DNA from: Gordonia hirsuta DSM 44140 = NBRC 16056
GTDB lineage: Bacteria; Actinomycetota; Actinomycetes; Mycobacteriales; Mycobacteriaceae
NCBI RefSeq assembly: GCF_000333015.1
Contig: NZ_BANT01000040.1
Location: forward strand, 1 to 48,392
Reading direction: 5' to 3'
Length of the DNA: 48,392 nt
Shown: positions 1 through 8,096 of the stretch, piece after piece
How the letters are laid out: each line of letters starts with the position of its first letter
Numbering within the stretch: the first letter of the stretch is position 1
The notes under the pieces: model-generated
The model's database searches: none
The model's input: the letters and a program-made list of their open reading frames with translations, nothing else
What the model was told of the DNA's origin: nothing
Position numbers and translations under genes: made by a program

Positions 1-216
1 CCCGGCGACGGCGTCGACCGCGTCATCCACATGAAGACCCAGTACCTGGGGCCCGACGAGTTGCTGCTGGCCGCCAAGATCGCGATCTCTCCCGGGGCCA
101 CCGCTGCGCAGATCGCCGCCGCCATCGACGCGGCCGAGGCGCGGGTGCGGGCGGCCCTGCCGCAGACGCGGATCATCTACCTGGAACCGGATATCGACCG
201 CGGCGACGACCGCTGA
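1..216 (+). CDS. Cation diffusion facilitator family transporter, C-terminal fragment
   Basis: The reading frame is open from the first base of the window, so only the last 71 residues are visible and the start lies upstream. The fragment reads as the cytoplasmic C-terminal domain of cation diffusion facilitator (CDF) efflux proteins: a beta strand with MKTQYLGPDELLLAAKI, then a helix and a terminal strand ending RIIYLEPDIDR. In this family the domain dimerises and senses Zn2+ or another divalent metal, while the missing N-terminal membrane domain exports it. The metal cannot be told from this part. A 144-bp gap follows before the next gene, which looks separately transcribed. Confidence 0.75.
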   Translation, partial: PGDGVDRVIHMKTQYLGPDELLLAAKIAISPGATAAQIAAAIDAAEARVRAALPQTRIIYLEPDIDRGDDR

Positions 217-360
217 TCATCCCTGCCGGGGTGCGGCAGGCCGGCGTCGTCGCCCATCGACACCGGACTTCGCCGGCCGCATCGCGGGCTTGCAGTCGGC
301 GCGGGCCCCCGTGCGTTACCGTCAGAACACCCAACCGACGGGTGAGAAGAGGGGTGTTCA

Positions 361-1914
361 ATGACGACGACCGGACCCACCGGCAGTCAACGCCAGACGT
401 GGACGTCGAACCGCGGGTTCATCCTCGCGGCGATCGGCTCGGCCGTCGGCCTCGGCAACATCTGGCGTTTCCCCGGCGTGGCCTACGACAGCGGCGGCGG
501 CGCCTTCCTGGTTCCGTATCTGATCGCGCTGGTGACCGCCGGTCTGCCCATCCTGTTCCTGGACTATGCGATCGGGCAGCGGTTCCGCGGTTCGGCGCCG
601 CTGGCGCTGCGGCGGCTGTGGCGCAAAGCCGAGGTGATCGGCTGGTTCCAGACCATGCTGCTGTTCATCATCTCGGTCTACTACGCCGCCGTCATCGCCT
701 GGGCGCTGAGCTACTTCTACTTCTCGTTCGGCAACAAGTGGGGCAACGATACGGCCAGTTTCTTCGTCAACGACTACCTCAAGGCCTCCGAACCGGGGAT
801 CTCCAGCGAACTGGTCGCCGGTGTCGCCTGGCCCCTGGCGCTGGTCTGGGTCCTGATCATCATCGTGCTGGCCGCCGGAATCGCCGGGGGTGTGGAGAAG
901 GTCAACGTCGTCGGTATCCCGCTGCTGGTGCTCGGGTTCGGGGCGCTGGTCATCCGTGCGGTCACCCTGCCCGGGGCGACCGACGGGCTCAACGCCCTGT
1001 TCACTCCCGACTGGAGTGAGCTGACGAACCTGAACGTGTGGATCGCCGCGTACAGCCAGATCTTCTTCTCCATGTCGATCGCTTTCGGCATCATGATCGC
1101 CTACGCCTCCTTCCAGCGGCGCCGGGCCAATATGACCAGTTCCGGTCTGGTCGTGGGCTTCGCCAACTCCTCGTTCGAGATCCTCGCCGGGATCGGTGTC
1201 TTCTCCGCGCTGGGTTTCCTGGCCCACCAGGAGGGTGTCGCCGTCGGTGAGCTCGAAGGGCTCACCGGGCCGATCCTGTCGTTCGTGACCTTCCCGGCGG
1301 TGATCTCCGAGATGCCCGGCAGCACCGTGTTCGGTGCCCTGTTCTTTGGCTCGCTGGTGATCGCCGGTTTCACCTCGCTGGTGTCACTGGTGGTCGGTGT
1401 GTCGGTGGCGGTGCAGGAGAAGTTCGGACTGAGTCAGCGGGTGGCCGCTGTCGTCGTCGGCGTCGTCTCGGCAGCACTGTCGTTCGGGCTGTTCGCCACC
1501 ACCACGGGGCTGTTCACCCTGGACACGGTGGACATGTTCGCCAACAACATCGGTGTGGTCAGCTCGGCGATCGCCATGTGTATCGCGGTGGTGTGGCTGG
1601 CCCGTGAGGGCCGGGTGCTGCGCCTGCACCTCAACGCCATCTCGACCTTCAAACTCGGCAGCTGGTGGCTGCCGCTGATCGGAGTCTTCGCGCCGACGTT
1701 CCTGCTGGTCATGATGATCCAGAAGATCATCGACGTGATCGAGAACGGGTACGAGGACTATCCGAACTGGTACATCTACACCTTCGGCTGGGGCACCCTC
1801 GGCTTCGCGCTGGCCGGTGCGATCATCGGCACCGCGACCCGCTGGAAGGGGCGCGACCAAGCCGATTTCGAGGCGTGGCCGTCGGTGGAATTCTTGGAAG
1901 GAGAACGACGATGA
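361..1914 (+). CDS. metP: Sodium-dependent amino-acid transporter, NSS/SNF family (MetP-type large subunit)
   Basis: 517 residues, the usual size of a bacterial neurotransmitter:sodium symporter. The family signature is near the N terminus (residues about 19-40: GFILAAIGSAVGLGNIWRFP), where the unwound TM1 binds Na+ and substrate; about twelve hydrophobic segments follow. The ATG is preceded by a purine-rich GAAGAGGGG. The stop overlaps the start of a 62-residue MetS-type gene (ATGA), so the two should be co-translated. In Corynebacterium glutamicum the MetP/MetS pair imports methionine and alanine with Na+. Family is certain; substrate is inferred from the small partner. Confidence 0.9.
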   Translation: MTTTGPTGSQRQTWTSNRGFILAAIGSAVGLGNIWRFPGVAYDSGGGAFLVPYLIALVTAGLPILFLDYAIGQRFRGSAPLALRRLWRKAEVIGWFQTMLLFIISVYYAAVIAWALSYFYFSFGNKWGNDTASFFVNDYLKASEPGISSELVAGVAWPLALVWVLIIIVLAAGIAGGVEKVNVVGIPLLVLGFGALVIRAVTLPGATDGLNALFTPDWSELTNLNVWIAAYSQIFFSMSIAFGIMIAYASFQRRRANMTSSGLVVGFANSSFEILAGIGVFSALGFLAHQEGVAVGELEGLTGPILSFVTFPAVISEMPGSTVFGALFFGSLVIAGFTSLVSLVVGVSVAVQEKFGLSQRVAAVVVGVVSAALSFGLFATTTGLFTLDTVDMFANNIGVVSSAIAMCIAVVWLAREGRVLRLHLNAISTFKLGSWWLPLIGVFAPTFLLVMMIQKIIDVIENGYEDYPNWYIYTFGWGTLGFALAGAIIGTATRWKGRDQADFEAWPSVEFLEGERR

Positions 1915-2099
1915 CCGGTCCTGCGATCACACTGCTCGTCGTGGCGGTGATGCTGGTGTGGGGTGGCCTGGTGGCCAGCATCGCCTACATCCGGGCACGC
2001 CCGGAGGTCGATCCCGGCCAGTTGCCGCCGCTGCCGGAGGATCTGGCCGCCGCCGATGCGGCTCGGGCCGACCAGCCCCAGCCCACCCGCGATACCTGA
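1911..2099 (+). CDS. metS: MetS-type small subunit of methionine/alanine importer
   Basis: 62 residues: one N-terminal membrane helix (about residues 5-26, TGPAITLLVVAVMLVWGGLV), then a short charged, proline-rich cytoplasmic tail with RPEVDPGQLPPLPED. This is the architecture of the MetS small subunit, which C. glutamicum needs for activity of the NSS transporter MetP. The ATG overlaps the metP stop and has GGAAGGAGAACGACG upstream, a good ribosome binding site. It is easily missed because a longer frame containing it starts at 1665. Identification rests on size, topology and translational coupling. Confidence 0.8.
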   Translation: MTGPAITLLVVAVMLVWGGLVASIAYIRARPEVDPGQLPPLPEDLAAADAARADQPQPTRDT

Positions 2100-2136
2100 G
2101 CCCGCACCCCGAAGGTCCGGCGAAAGGTGCCGATCA

Positions 2137-3780
2137 GTGAGTAACCCGTTCGTGCGGGTCAAGTCCGTCGAACAGTCCATCCGCGATACCGACGAGCCGG
2201 ATACACGGCTGCGCAAGGATCTGACCGCCTGGGACCTGACGGTCTTCGGCGTCGCGGTGGTGGTCGGCGCCGGGATCTTCACGCTGACCGCCCGCACCGC
2301 CGGTAACGTCGCCGGTCCGGCGGTGTCGCTGGCCTTTGTGCTGGCCGCCCTGGCCTGCGCCCTGGCCGCCCTCTGCTACGCCGAATTCGCCTCCACCGTG
2401 CCGGTGGCCGGCAGCGCCTACACCTTCTCGTACGCCACCTTCGGTGAGTTCGTGGCCTGGATCATCGGCTGGGACCTGATCCTGGAGTTCGCGCTGGCCG
2501 CCTCGGTGGTCTCCAAGGGCTGGTCGCACTACCTGAACGAATTCCTGTGCCTGATCGCCGGTCGCGATCCGGCCGAGACCACCTTCACCACGATCTCGCT
2601 GCGCGAGGGCGGCGGCGCGTTCGCCGGCTTCGACTGGGGTGCGGTCCTGCTGATCGGGGTACTCACCGCCCTGCTGGTGGCCGGCACCAAACTCTCCTCG
2701 ATGGTGTCGCTGGTGATCACCGCGATCAAGGTGGCCGTGGTCCTGCTGGTGATCGTGGTGGGCGCGTTCTACATCTCCCCGAAGAACTATTCGCCCTACA
2801 TCCCGCCGGCCGAGGCCACCGACGGCGCGGATGCGGCGACGGGCCTGCATCAGACCCTGTTCTCGCTGATGACCGGCGCCGGTGGCTCCAACTACGGCTG
2901 GTACGGGCTGCTGGCGGCGGCCTCACTGGTCTTCTTCGCCTTCATCGGTTTCGACATCGTCGCCACCACCGCCGAGGAGGCGCGTAACCCGCAGAAGGAC
3001 CTGCCGCGCGGCATCCTCGGTTCGCTGGCGATCGTCACCGTGCTGTACGTCGGGGTGACGCTGGTGCTGACCGGCATGGTCAGGTACACCGAGCTGCGCG
3101 GGGAGGCGACGACCCTGGCCACCGCCTTCGGCCTGCACGGCATCACCTGGGCGCAATGGCTGATCGTCATCGGCGCCCTCTCGGGTCTGACCACCGTGGT
3201 GATGGTGATGCTGCTCGGGCAGACCCGTGTCGGTTTCGCGATGGCCCGCGACGGGCTGTTCCCCCGCGGGCTGGCCAAGACCGGCCGCCGCGGCACCCCG
3301 GTCCGGATCACCGTGCTGATCGGCGTCGTCTCGGGCTTCCTGGCCGCGTTCCTGCCGATGGGCGAGCTGGAGGAGATGGTCAACATCGGCACCCTGTTCG
3401 CCTTCGTGCTGGTCTCGGTGGGCGTGGTGGTGCTGCGACGGACCCGCCCCGACCTCACACGCGGATTCCGGGTGCCGTGGGTGCCGCTGGTGCCGATCCT
3501 GTCGGTGCTGGCGTGCCTGTGGCTGATGCTGAACCTGACCGCACTGACCTGGTACCGGTTCCTGGCGTGGATGGCGCTGGGCTTCGTCGTCTATCTGGCG
3601 TACGGCATGCGGCATTCGGTGGTCGGCCTGCGTGAACGCGGGGAGATGCCGCCGCTGCTGGATGCCGGTGATCTGGCCGGACCCCAGGTCCTCGCGCCCG
3701 ACGCATCCGCCGGAACGCCGGTCGAACAGGTGGCTCCCGGGCAGGACCGGGTGATCATCGACTCACCGCCGCCGCAGTGA
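2137..3780 (+). CDS. APC superfamily amino-acid permease (cationic amino acid transporter-like)
   Basis: 547 residues with about twelve to fourteen membrane segments. The N terminus has the family hallmark DLTVFGVAVVVGAGIFTLTA (TM1, about residues 31-50), followed by a glycine- and proline-rich second helix and CYAEFASTVPVAGSAY. This resembles the CAT/YfnA branch of the amino acid-polyamine-organocation superfamily, which carries out uptake or exchange of amino acids at the cytoplasmic membrane. GTG at 2137 is chosen because CGAAAGG lies about 10 nt upstream and the signature helix falls at the expected place; upstream extension in frame runs into metS and is not conserved-looking. It begins 37 bp after metS and may share its transcript. 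Substrate not deducible. Confidence 0.85.
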   Translation: MSNPFVRVKSVEQSIRDTDEPDTRLRKDLTAWDLTVFGVAVVVGAGIFTLTARTAGNVAGPAVSLAFVLAALACALAALCYAEFASTVPVAGSAYTFSYATFGEFVAWIIGWDLILEFALAASVVSKGWSHYLNEFLCLIAGRDPAETTFTTISLREGGGAFAGFDWGAVLLIGVLTALLVAGTKLSSMVSLVITAIKVAVVLLVIVVGAFYISPKNYSPYIPPAEATDGADAATGLHQTLFSLMTGAGGSNYGWYGLLAAASLVFFAFIGFDIVATTAEEARNPQKDLPRGILGSLAIVTVLYVGVTLVLTGMVRYTELRGEATTLATAFGLHGITWAQWLIVIGALSGLTTVVMVMLLGQTRVGFAMARDGLFPRGLAKTGRRGTPVRITVLIGVVSGFLAAFLPMGELEEMVNIGTLFAFVLVSVGVVVLRRTRPDLTRGFRVPWVPLVPILSVLACLWLMLNLTALTWYRFLAWMALGFVVYLAYGMRHSVVGLRERGEMPPLLDAGDLAGPQVLAPDASAGTPVEQVAPGQDRVIIDSPPPQ

Positions 3781-3840
3781 GTGCGCCGCTACGACGCCGA
3801 TGCGCGGCGGGTGCGCGGCTGCACAGCCCACTCACGCGCT

Positions 3841-3847
3841 AGCCTGA
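3841..3847 (+). promoter_or_regulatory. Candidate -10 region for ahcY
   Basis: TAGCCT at 3840-3845 fits the actinobacterial -10 pattern TANNNT. It would start transcription near 3852 and leave a leader of about 70 nt that contains the hairpin at 3866-3892. No convincing -35 box is seen. Confidence 0.35.
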
Positions 3848-3865
3848 TGGTCGAACATTGCACTC

Positions 3866-3892
3866 GGTGCCGCGGAAGCCTTCCGCGGCACC
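3866..3892 (+). promoter_or_regulatory. Perfect 12-bp hairpin in the ahcY leader
   Basis: Arm GGTGCCGCGGAA (3866-3877), loop GCC, arm TTCCGCGGCACC (3881-3892). It lies 29 nt before the ahcY start and just before the ribosome binding site GAGAGGGA (3910-3917). There is no U-tract, so it is not a classical terminator for the upstream permease, though it could still end that transcript. A leader regulatory role is inference. Confidence 0.6.
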
Positions 3893-3921
3893 GCCCGGGG
3901 GAATACTTCGAGAGGGACTAG

Positions 3922-5391
<1,470 letters not shown>

Positions 5392-5410
5392 TCTTCCTGT
5401 CCTGCTGCTG

Positions 5411-5464
5411 AGGCCTTCGGCCCAGGCGGGCGCATGCGCCCTCGCCTGGTTCGGGGGCCTTTTG
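5411..5464 (+). terminator. Intrinsic terminator of ahcY
   Basis: Nested stem: outer AGGCC (5411-5415) with GGCCT (5456-5460), middle CCAGGCG (5422-5428) with CGCCTGG (5443-5449), and the palindrome GGCGCATGCGCC at the tip (5429-5440). It is followed by TTTT. This is a good intrinsic terminator 20 bp past the ahcY stop. Confidence 0.8.
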
Positions 5465-5519
5465 CATCGCCGACACCCCCGACACCCACCCCCTGCCGGA
5501 ACTCACGCCCCCTTACTAA

Positions 5520-5585
5520 GGGTGCCTCGCACCCTGACTTCGTTCTCGCGCCCCCAGCAGAGGGGGCCAGAACGAGATCAGGGTG
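5520..5585. terminator. Long imperfect inverted repeat between convergent ahcY and tmk
   Basis: A small hairpin GGGTGC/GCACCC (5520-5534) overlaps a long dyad. The left arm starts CACCCTGACTTCGTTCT at 5530 and ends CCCCC at 5555. The right arm starts GGGGG at 5562 and contains CAGAACGAGATCAGGGTG, ending 5585. Arms pair over about 24 bp with a few mismatches, loop AGCAGA. It probably ends tmk transcription from the other side. Its length suggests a dispersed intergenic repeat; not testable from one window. Confidence 0.6.
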
Positions 5586-5617
5586 TCTGGTTCCCCGAGA
5601 ACGACGCGGTCCAGGGT

Positions 5618-6250
5618 TCAGGCGACGAGCGCGAGTACCTGTTCGACGGCGTCGTCGCCGTCGGCGACGGTCCACGGCGACATCCACTGCACCCGGGCCA
5701 GGTCCAGGTAGGCACGCCAGACGCGGGACTGCAGGTCGGCATCGCGCTCGTACGCATCCTTGGCGCGAGTGGCATCGGCGGCGGCGCGACCGGCCGCACG
5801 GTCGATCGCGATCTCCGGCGGGACCCCGAGGAGCAGTTGATGGGCGGGCAGTGGCAGGCCGAAGCGGCCGAACTCCAGGTCGCCGACCCAATCGACCACT
5901 TCGCCGTCGGGGCCCTGGTGCAGGCGGGCGGCGCTGTAGGCGGCGTTGGAGGCGACGTAGCGGTCGCACAGCAACAGATCGTTGCGGGCCAGTGCCGCAC
6001 GCAGATCGTCCGCAGCTTCGCGTCGGTCCAGCGCGAACAGCATCGCCATGGCGTAGGCGCTTTGGCTGAGGTCACCGTGCCGGCCGTGCAGGGCTTCGGC
6101 GGCGATGTCGGCGGTCACGTGCCGCCCGTAGCTGGGGAAGGCGACGGTCTCCAGGGTGATCCCGCGGTGCTGCGCCTGCTCCCGGATGCGGCCGACGATC
6201 GTGTTCTTACCGGCGCCGTCCAGACCTTCGATCGCCACGAGGATGCCCAT
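5618..6250 (-). CDS. tmk: Thymidylate kinase
   Basis: 210 residues from ATG at 6250. Phosphorylates dTMP to dTDP with ATP. The N terminus has the P-loop AIEGLDGAGKNT; the middle has CDRYVASNAAY, matching the DR(Y/F) substrate-binding motif; the LID region follows. Start choice: ATG 6250 has no Shine-Dalgarno but a TAGGAT box 8 nt before it, implying a leaderless message; a GTG two codons earlier is less likely. It sits in the conserved neighbourhood of ahcY and mtrA, but the accessory dynamin/sigma block now separates it from mtrA. Confidence 0.95.
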   Translation of the reverse strand: MGILVAIEGLDGAGKNTIVGRIREQAQHRGITLETVAFPSYGRHVTADIAAEALHGRHGDLSQSAYAMAMLFALDRREAADDLRAALARNDLLLCDRYVASNAAYSAARLHQGPDGEVVDWVGDLEFGRFGLPLPAHQLLLGVPPEIAIDRAAGRAAADATRAKDAYERDADLQSRVWRAYLDLARVQWMSPWTVADGDDAVEQVLALVA

Positions 6251-6258
6251 GGGCACCG

Positions 6259-6264
6259 ATCCTA
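6259..6264 (-). promoter_or_regulatory. -10 box of leaderless tmk
   Basis: TAGGAT on the minus strand, 8 nt before the ATG at 6250. The predicted start of transcription coincides with the start codon. Confidence 0.5.
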
Positions 6265-6306
6265 AACGCCGGGCCCGGACGACGACTCCGGGGCTGGTCG
6301 CCGGCG

Positions 6307-6849
6307 TCAGGGTTCGCCGAGCTGCTCGGCCAGTGCCTTCTTGGCCCGGTTGAGCCGGCTGCGTACCGTCTGCACCGGAATCTCCAGGTGGTCGGCGATC
6401 TCCTGATAGGACAGGTCACCGTAGACCCGCAGGACGAAGGTCACCCGGAAGACCTCCGGCAACGCCGCCAGGGCCAGCTCGATGCGGTCGGCCCAGACCA
6501 CATCGGCGGTGAAGTCGCCCGGGGCCGGTGCCTCCCGGTCGGCCGGGTCGACCACCAGCGGCCGCTTCTTGGACTGGGCGATGGCCGCGTTCGAGGCGAT
6601 CCGGTACATCCAGGTGGAGAACTGGGCGTCGCCGCGGAAGTTGCGCAGGCCGCGCCAGGCGGCGACCAGCGCCTCCTGCAGCGCATCCTCGGCGTCGTGC
6701 GGATTACCGGCGATGCGCAGGCAGACCGCCCACAGCCGATTGCGGTGCCGGCCCACCAACTCGGCGAAGGCCTGCTGATCGCCCGCGGTAGCGGCCCGCA
6801 CGAGCTCGGCTTCGTCCCGCTCGTCGACCACGACCTCGATGTCGGTCAT
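6307..6849 (-). CDS. ECF-type RNA polymerase sigma factor
   Basis: 180 residues with the two conserved parts of an extracytoplasmic-function sigma factor. Region 2 is at about residues 15-85 (AFAELVGRHRNRLWAVCLRI, then EDALQEALVAAWRGL and FSTWMYRIASNAA). Region 4 is at about 120-175 (ALAALPEVFRVTFVLR, YGDLSYQEIADHLEIPVQTV, RSRLNRAKKAL, a helix-turn-helix). ATG 6849 lies 1 nt from the stop of the GrpE-like gene and has GGAG upstream, so the three leftward genes look like one operon. No ZAS-type anti-sigma gene is adjacent; the membrane-anchored neighbour could serve that role but lacks visible anti-sigma motifs. Subgroup not assigned. Confidence 0.92.
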   Translation of the reverse strand: MTDIEVVVDERDEAELVRAATAGDQQAFAELVGRHRNRLWAVCLRIAGNPHDAEDALQEALVAAWRGLRNFRGDAQFSTWMYRIASNAAIAQSKKRPLVVDPADREAPAPGDFTADVVWADRIELALAALPEVFRVTFVLRVYGDLSYQEIADHLEIPVQTVRSRLNRAKKALAEQLGEP

Positions 6850-6850
6850 C

Positions 6851-7444
6851 TCAGCTCCGATCCGGTGCGGCCACGACGGTGACGTCGGGCATGCGCACCG
6901 GCCCGTTCGGCCCCCGCCAGCCTGGACGCTCGGTACGGATGATGGTGCCCGCCGGTGCGTCGGCGAGGTGTTCGGTGGCCACGCATCGCTGACTGTCCGG
7001 CACGAACGGGGTGCCCGGTTCGGGTTCGACGGCCCGGATGCCCACGCCGCCGAGCTGGTCGGCGATGTAGCCGCGCACCGATGCCTCGGTGCTGGTGTCA
7101 TAGGCGCCGATCAGGGCGTGGACCATCTTCCCGTCGGGAACCGGGGCCGGTCCAGCGCCGAGCGGTCCAGCGCCCAGCGGTCCGGTGCCGGACGGCGCAG
7201 ACACCGGTACCGGTTCGGTGACCGCGATCTGGGACGCCAGCACACCGCCGGCGGGCGAGGGACCAGGCGGTGCCGGATCGGGGGTGAACGCCTCGGGTGC
7301 GCCGGGCCGCTGCGGCACACCGGCGTGCGGTGAACCGGCAGGGAACCGCGGTGCGGTCCGGCCACCGAGGAGATACCCGGTCAGCATGCCGACGAGCGCG
7401 ATCGCCACAGCGATCAGCGCCGCGACGACGGGATCCAGATCCAT
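6851..7444 (-). CDS. Membrane-anchored protein with GrpE-like C-terminal domain
   Basis: 197 residues in three parts. First is a single N-terminal membrane helix with a glycine-rich edge (about residues 5-27, PVVAALIAVAIALVGMLTGY). Then comes a Pro/Gly/Ala-rich linker of about 75 residues. The C-terminal domain runs from about 105, including SVRGYIADQLGGVGIRAVEP, GTPFVPDSQRCVATE and IIRTERPGW. That last stretch resembles the beta wing of the Hsp70 nucleotide exchange factor GrpE (G..FDP..H.AV ... V..V.RPGY). The long coiled-coil of GrpE is missing. The stop is 1 nt from the downstream sigma start. No Hsp70 gene is in the window. The GrpE relation is a motif-level judgement; an unrelated sigma-regulatory membrane protein is the alternative. 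Confidence 0.6.
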   Translation of the reverse strand: MDLDPVVAALIAVAIALVGMLTGYLLGGRTAPRFPAGSPHAGVPQRPGAPEAFTPDPAPPGPSPAGGVLASQIAVTEPVPVSAPSGTGPLGAGPLGAGPAPVPDGKMVHALIGAYDTSTEASVRGYIADQLGGVGIRAVEPEPGTPFVPDSQRCVATEHLADAPAGTIIRTERPGWRGPNGPVRMPDVTVVAAPDRS

Positions 7445-7508
7445 GGTCACATCCAATCGTCGAGACGGGTGGGTCCGCAAGTGACGTTGCCGGTCACAGC
7501 CGCGCCGC

Positions 7509-7889
7509 TCAGAAGTCGCCGGGGTCGTCGAGCTGCCAGTCGTCGGTGCCGGCAGCGTCGATGTCGAACGGATCGTCGCCGAAGGGGTCACTGGCCAGGG
7601 TGTCGGTCGCCGGATCAAGATCCAGGCCGTCGGCGCCGGACGGCTCGTCGATCACCACGAACAGTTCCTGATCCTCGTCGGGTACCTCGACGCCGGCACC
7701 GTCGTATCCGGCGTCTTCGGGTACCGGTCCGCTCACCTGCGCCGGTGCCTGCTCGTACAGGGAGACGTCCACCTCGCTGGCCGGGGCCAGCGCGACCTCG
7801 ACCGCCGCGGCCCAGACGCCGTCGGGGGGTGGGGTGCCGGCCGGCTCGTCGTAGGCCGACCACCATTGGGTCAGGTCGTCCTCGCTCAT
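7509..7889 (-). CDS. Acidic low-complexity protein, unknown function
   Basis: 126 residues, strongly acidic, rich in Asp, Glu, Pro and Gly. The only ordered-looking part is the N terminus (MSEDDLTQWWSAYDEPAG) and a short VWAAAVEVALAP helix. The tail repeats short acidic patches ending DDWQLDDPGDF. No signal peptide, membrane helix or known domain is seen. ATG 7889 is preferred over the in-frame ATG 7919 because GGAGG lies 8 nt before it. It is the first gene of the leftward set (acidic protein, GrpE-like, ECF sigma), 64 bp before the GrpE-like gene, and is divergent from the dynamin-like genes. Function unknown. Confidence 0.7.
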   Translation of the reverse strand: MSEDDLTQWWSAYDEPAGTPPPDGVWAAAVEVALAPASEVDVSLYEQAPAQVSGPVPEDAGYDGAGVEVPDEDQELFVVIDEPSGADGLDLDPATDTLASDPFGDDPFDIDAAGTDDWQLDDPGDF

Positions 7890-7919
7890 CGCGATGCCTC
7901 CATTCAACTCACCAGTCAT

Positions 7920-8096
7920 GGTGTCAGGTATTCGCTCGCCCGGGGGCGTTGTTCTTCGGCGTGCCGGGACGTTCTCTCGGGTTCGGAAGGTAAGAGGGGG
8001 GCCGGCGCCGGAAAGTTCCCGGGTCGTTCGGATTCTGTCCGGGCACCGTGCGGGAGACTATCGTGATAGGGCGCGGCGCAAGAGGAGGAGCGGTTC
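7920..8096. promoter_or_regulatory. Divergent promoter region between acidic-protein operon and dynamin-like operon
   Basis: 177 bp serving both directions. Rightward: TATCGT (8059-8064) fits a -10 box and AGAGGAGGAG (8081-8090) is the ribosome binding site of the first dynamin-like gene. Leftward: GGGAACTTTCC on the minus strand (8020 to 8010) resembles the GGAAC -35 of ECF sigma factors, but no clear matching -10 was found. Autoregulation by the linked sigma factor is therefore only a suggestion. Confidence 0.4.

Noticed and set aside
231-1019. 262-codon rightward frame overlapping the NSS transporter
   Set aside because: Arg-rich, low-complexity translation in a different frame from the transporter, which has full family motifs. 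Typical high-GC shadow frame.
3781-3921. SAH riboswitch before ahcY
   Set aside because: Only one simple hairpin is visible; the conserved loops and pseudoknot of the SAH class could not be found.
7990-8020. ECF sigma promoter directed to the leftward operon
   Set aside because: GGAACTTT is present, but no CGTC- or GTT-type -10 at 15-18 bp. Kept only as a note in the regulatory region.
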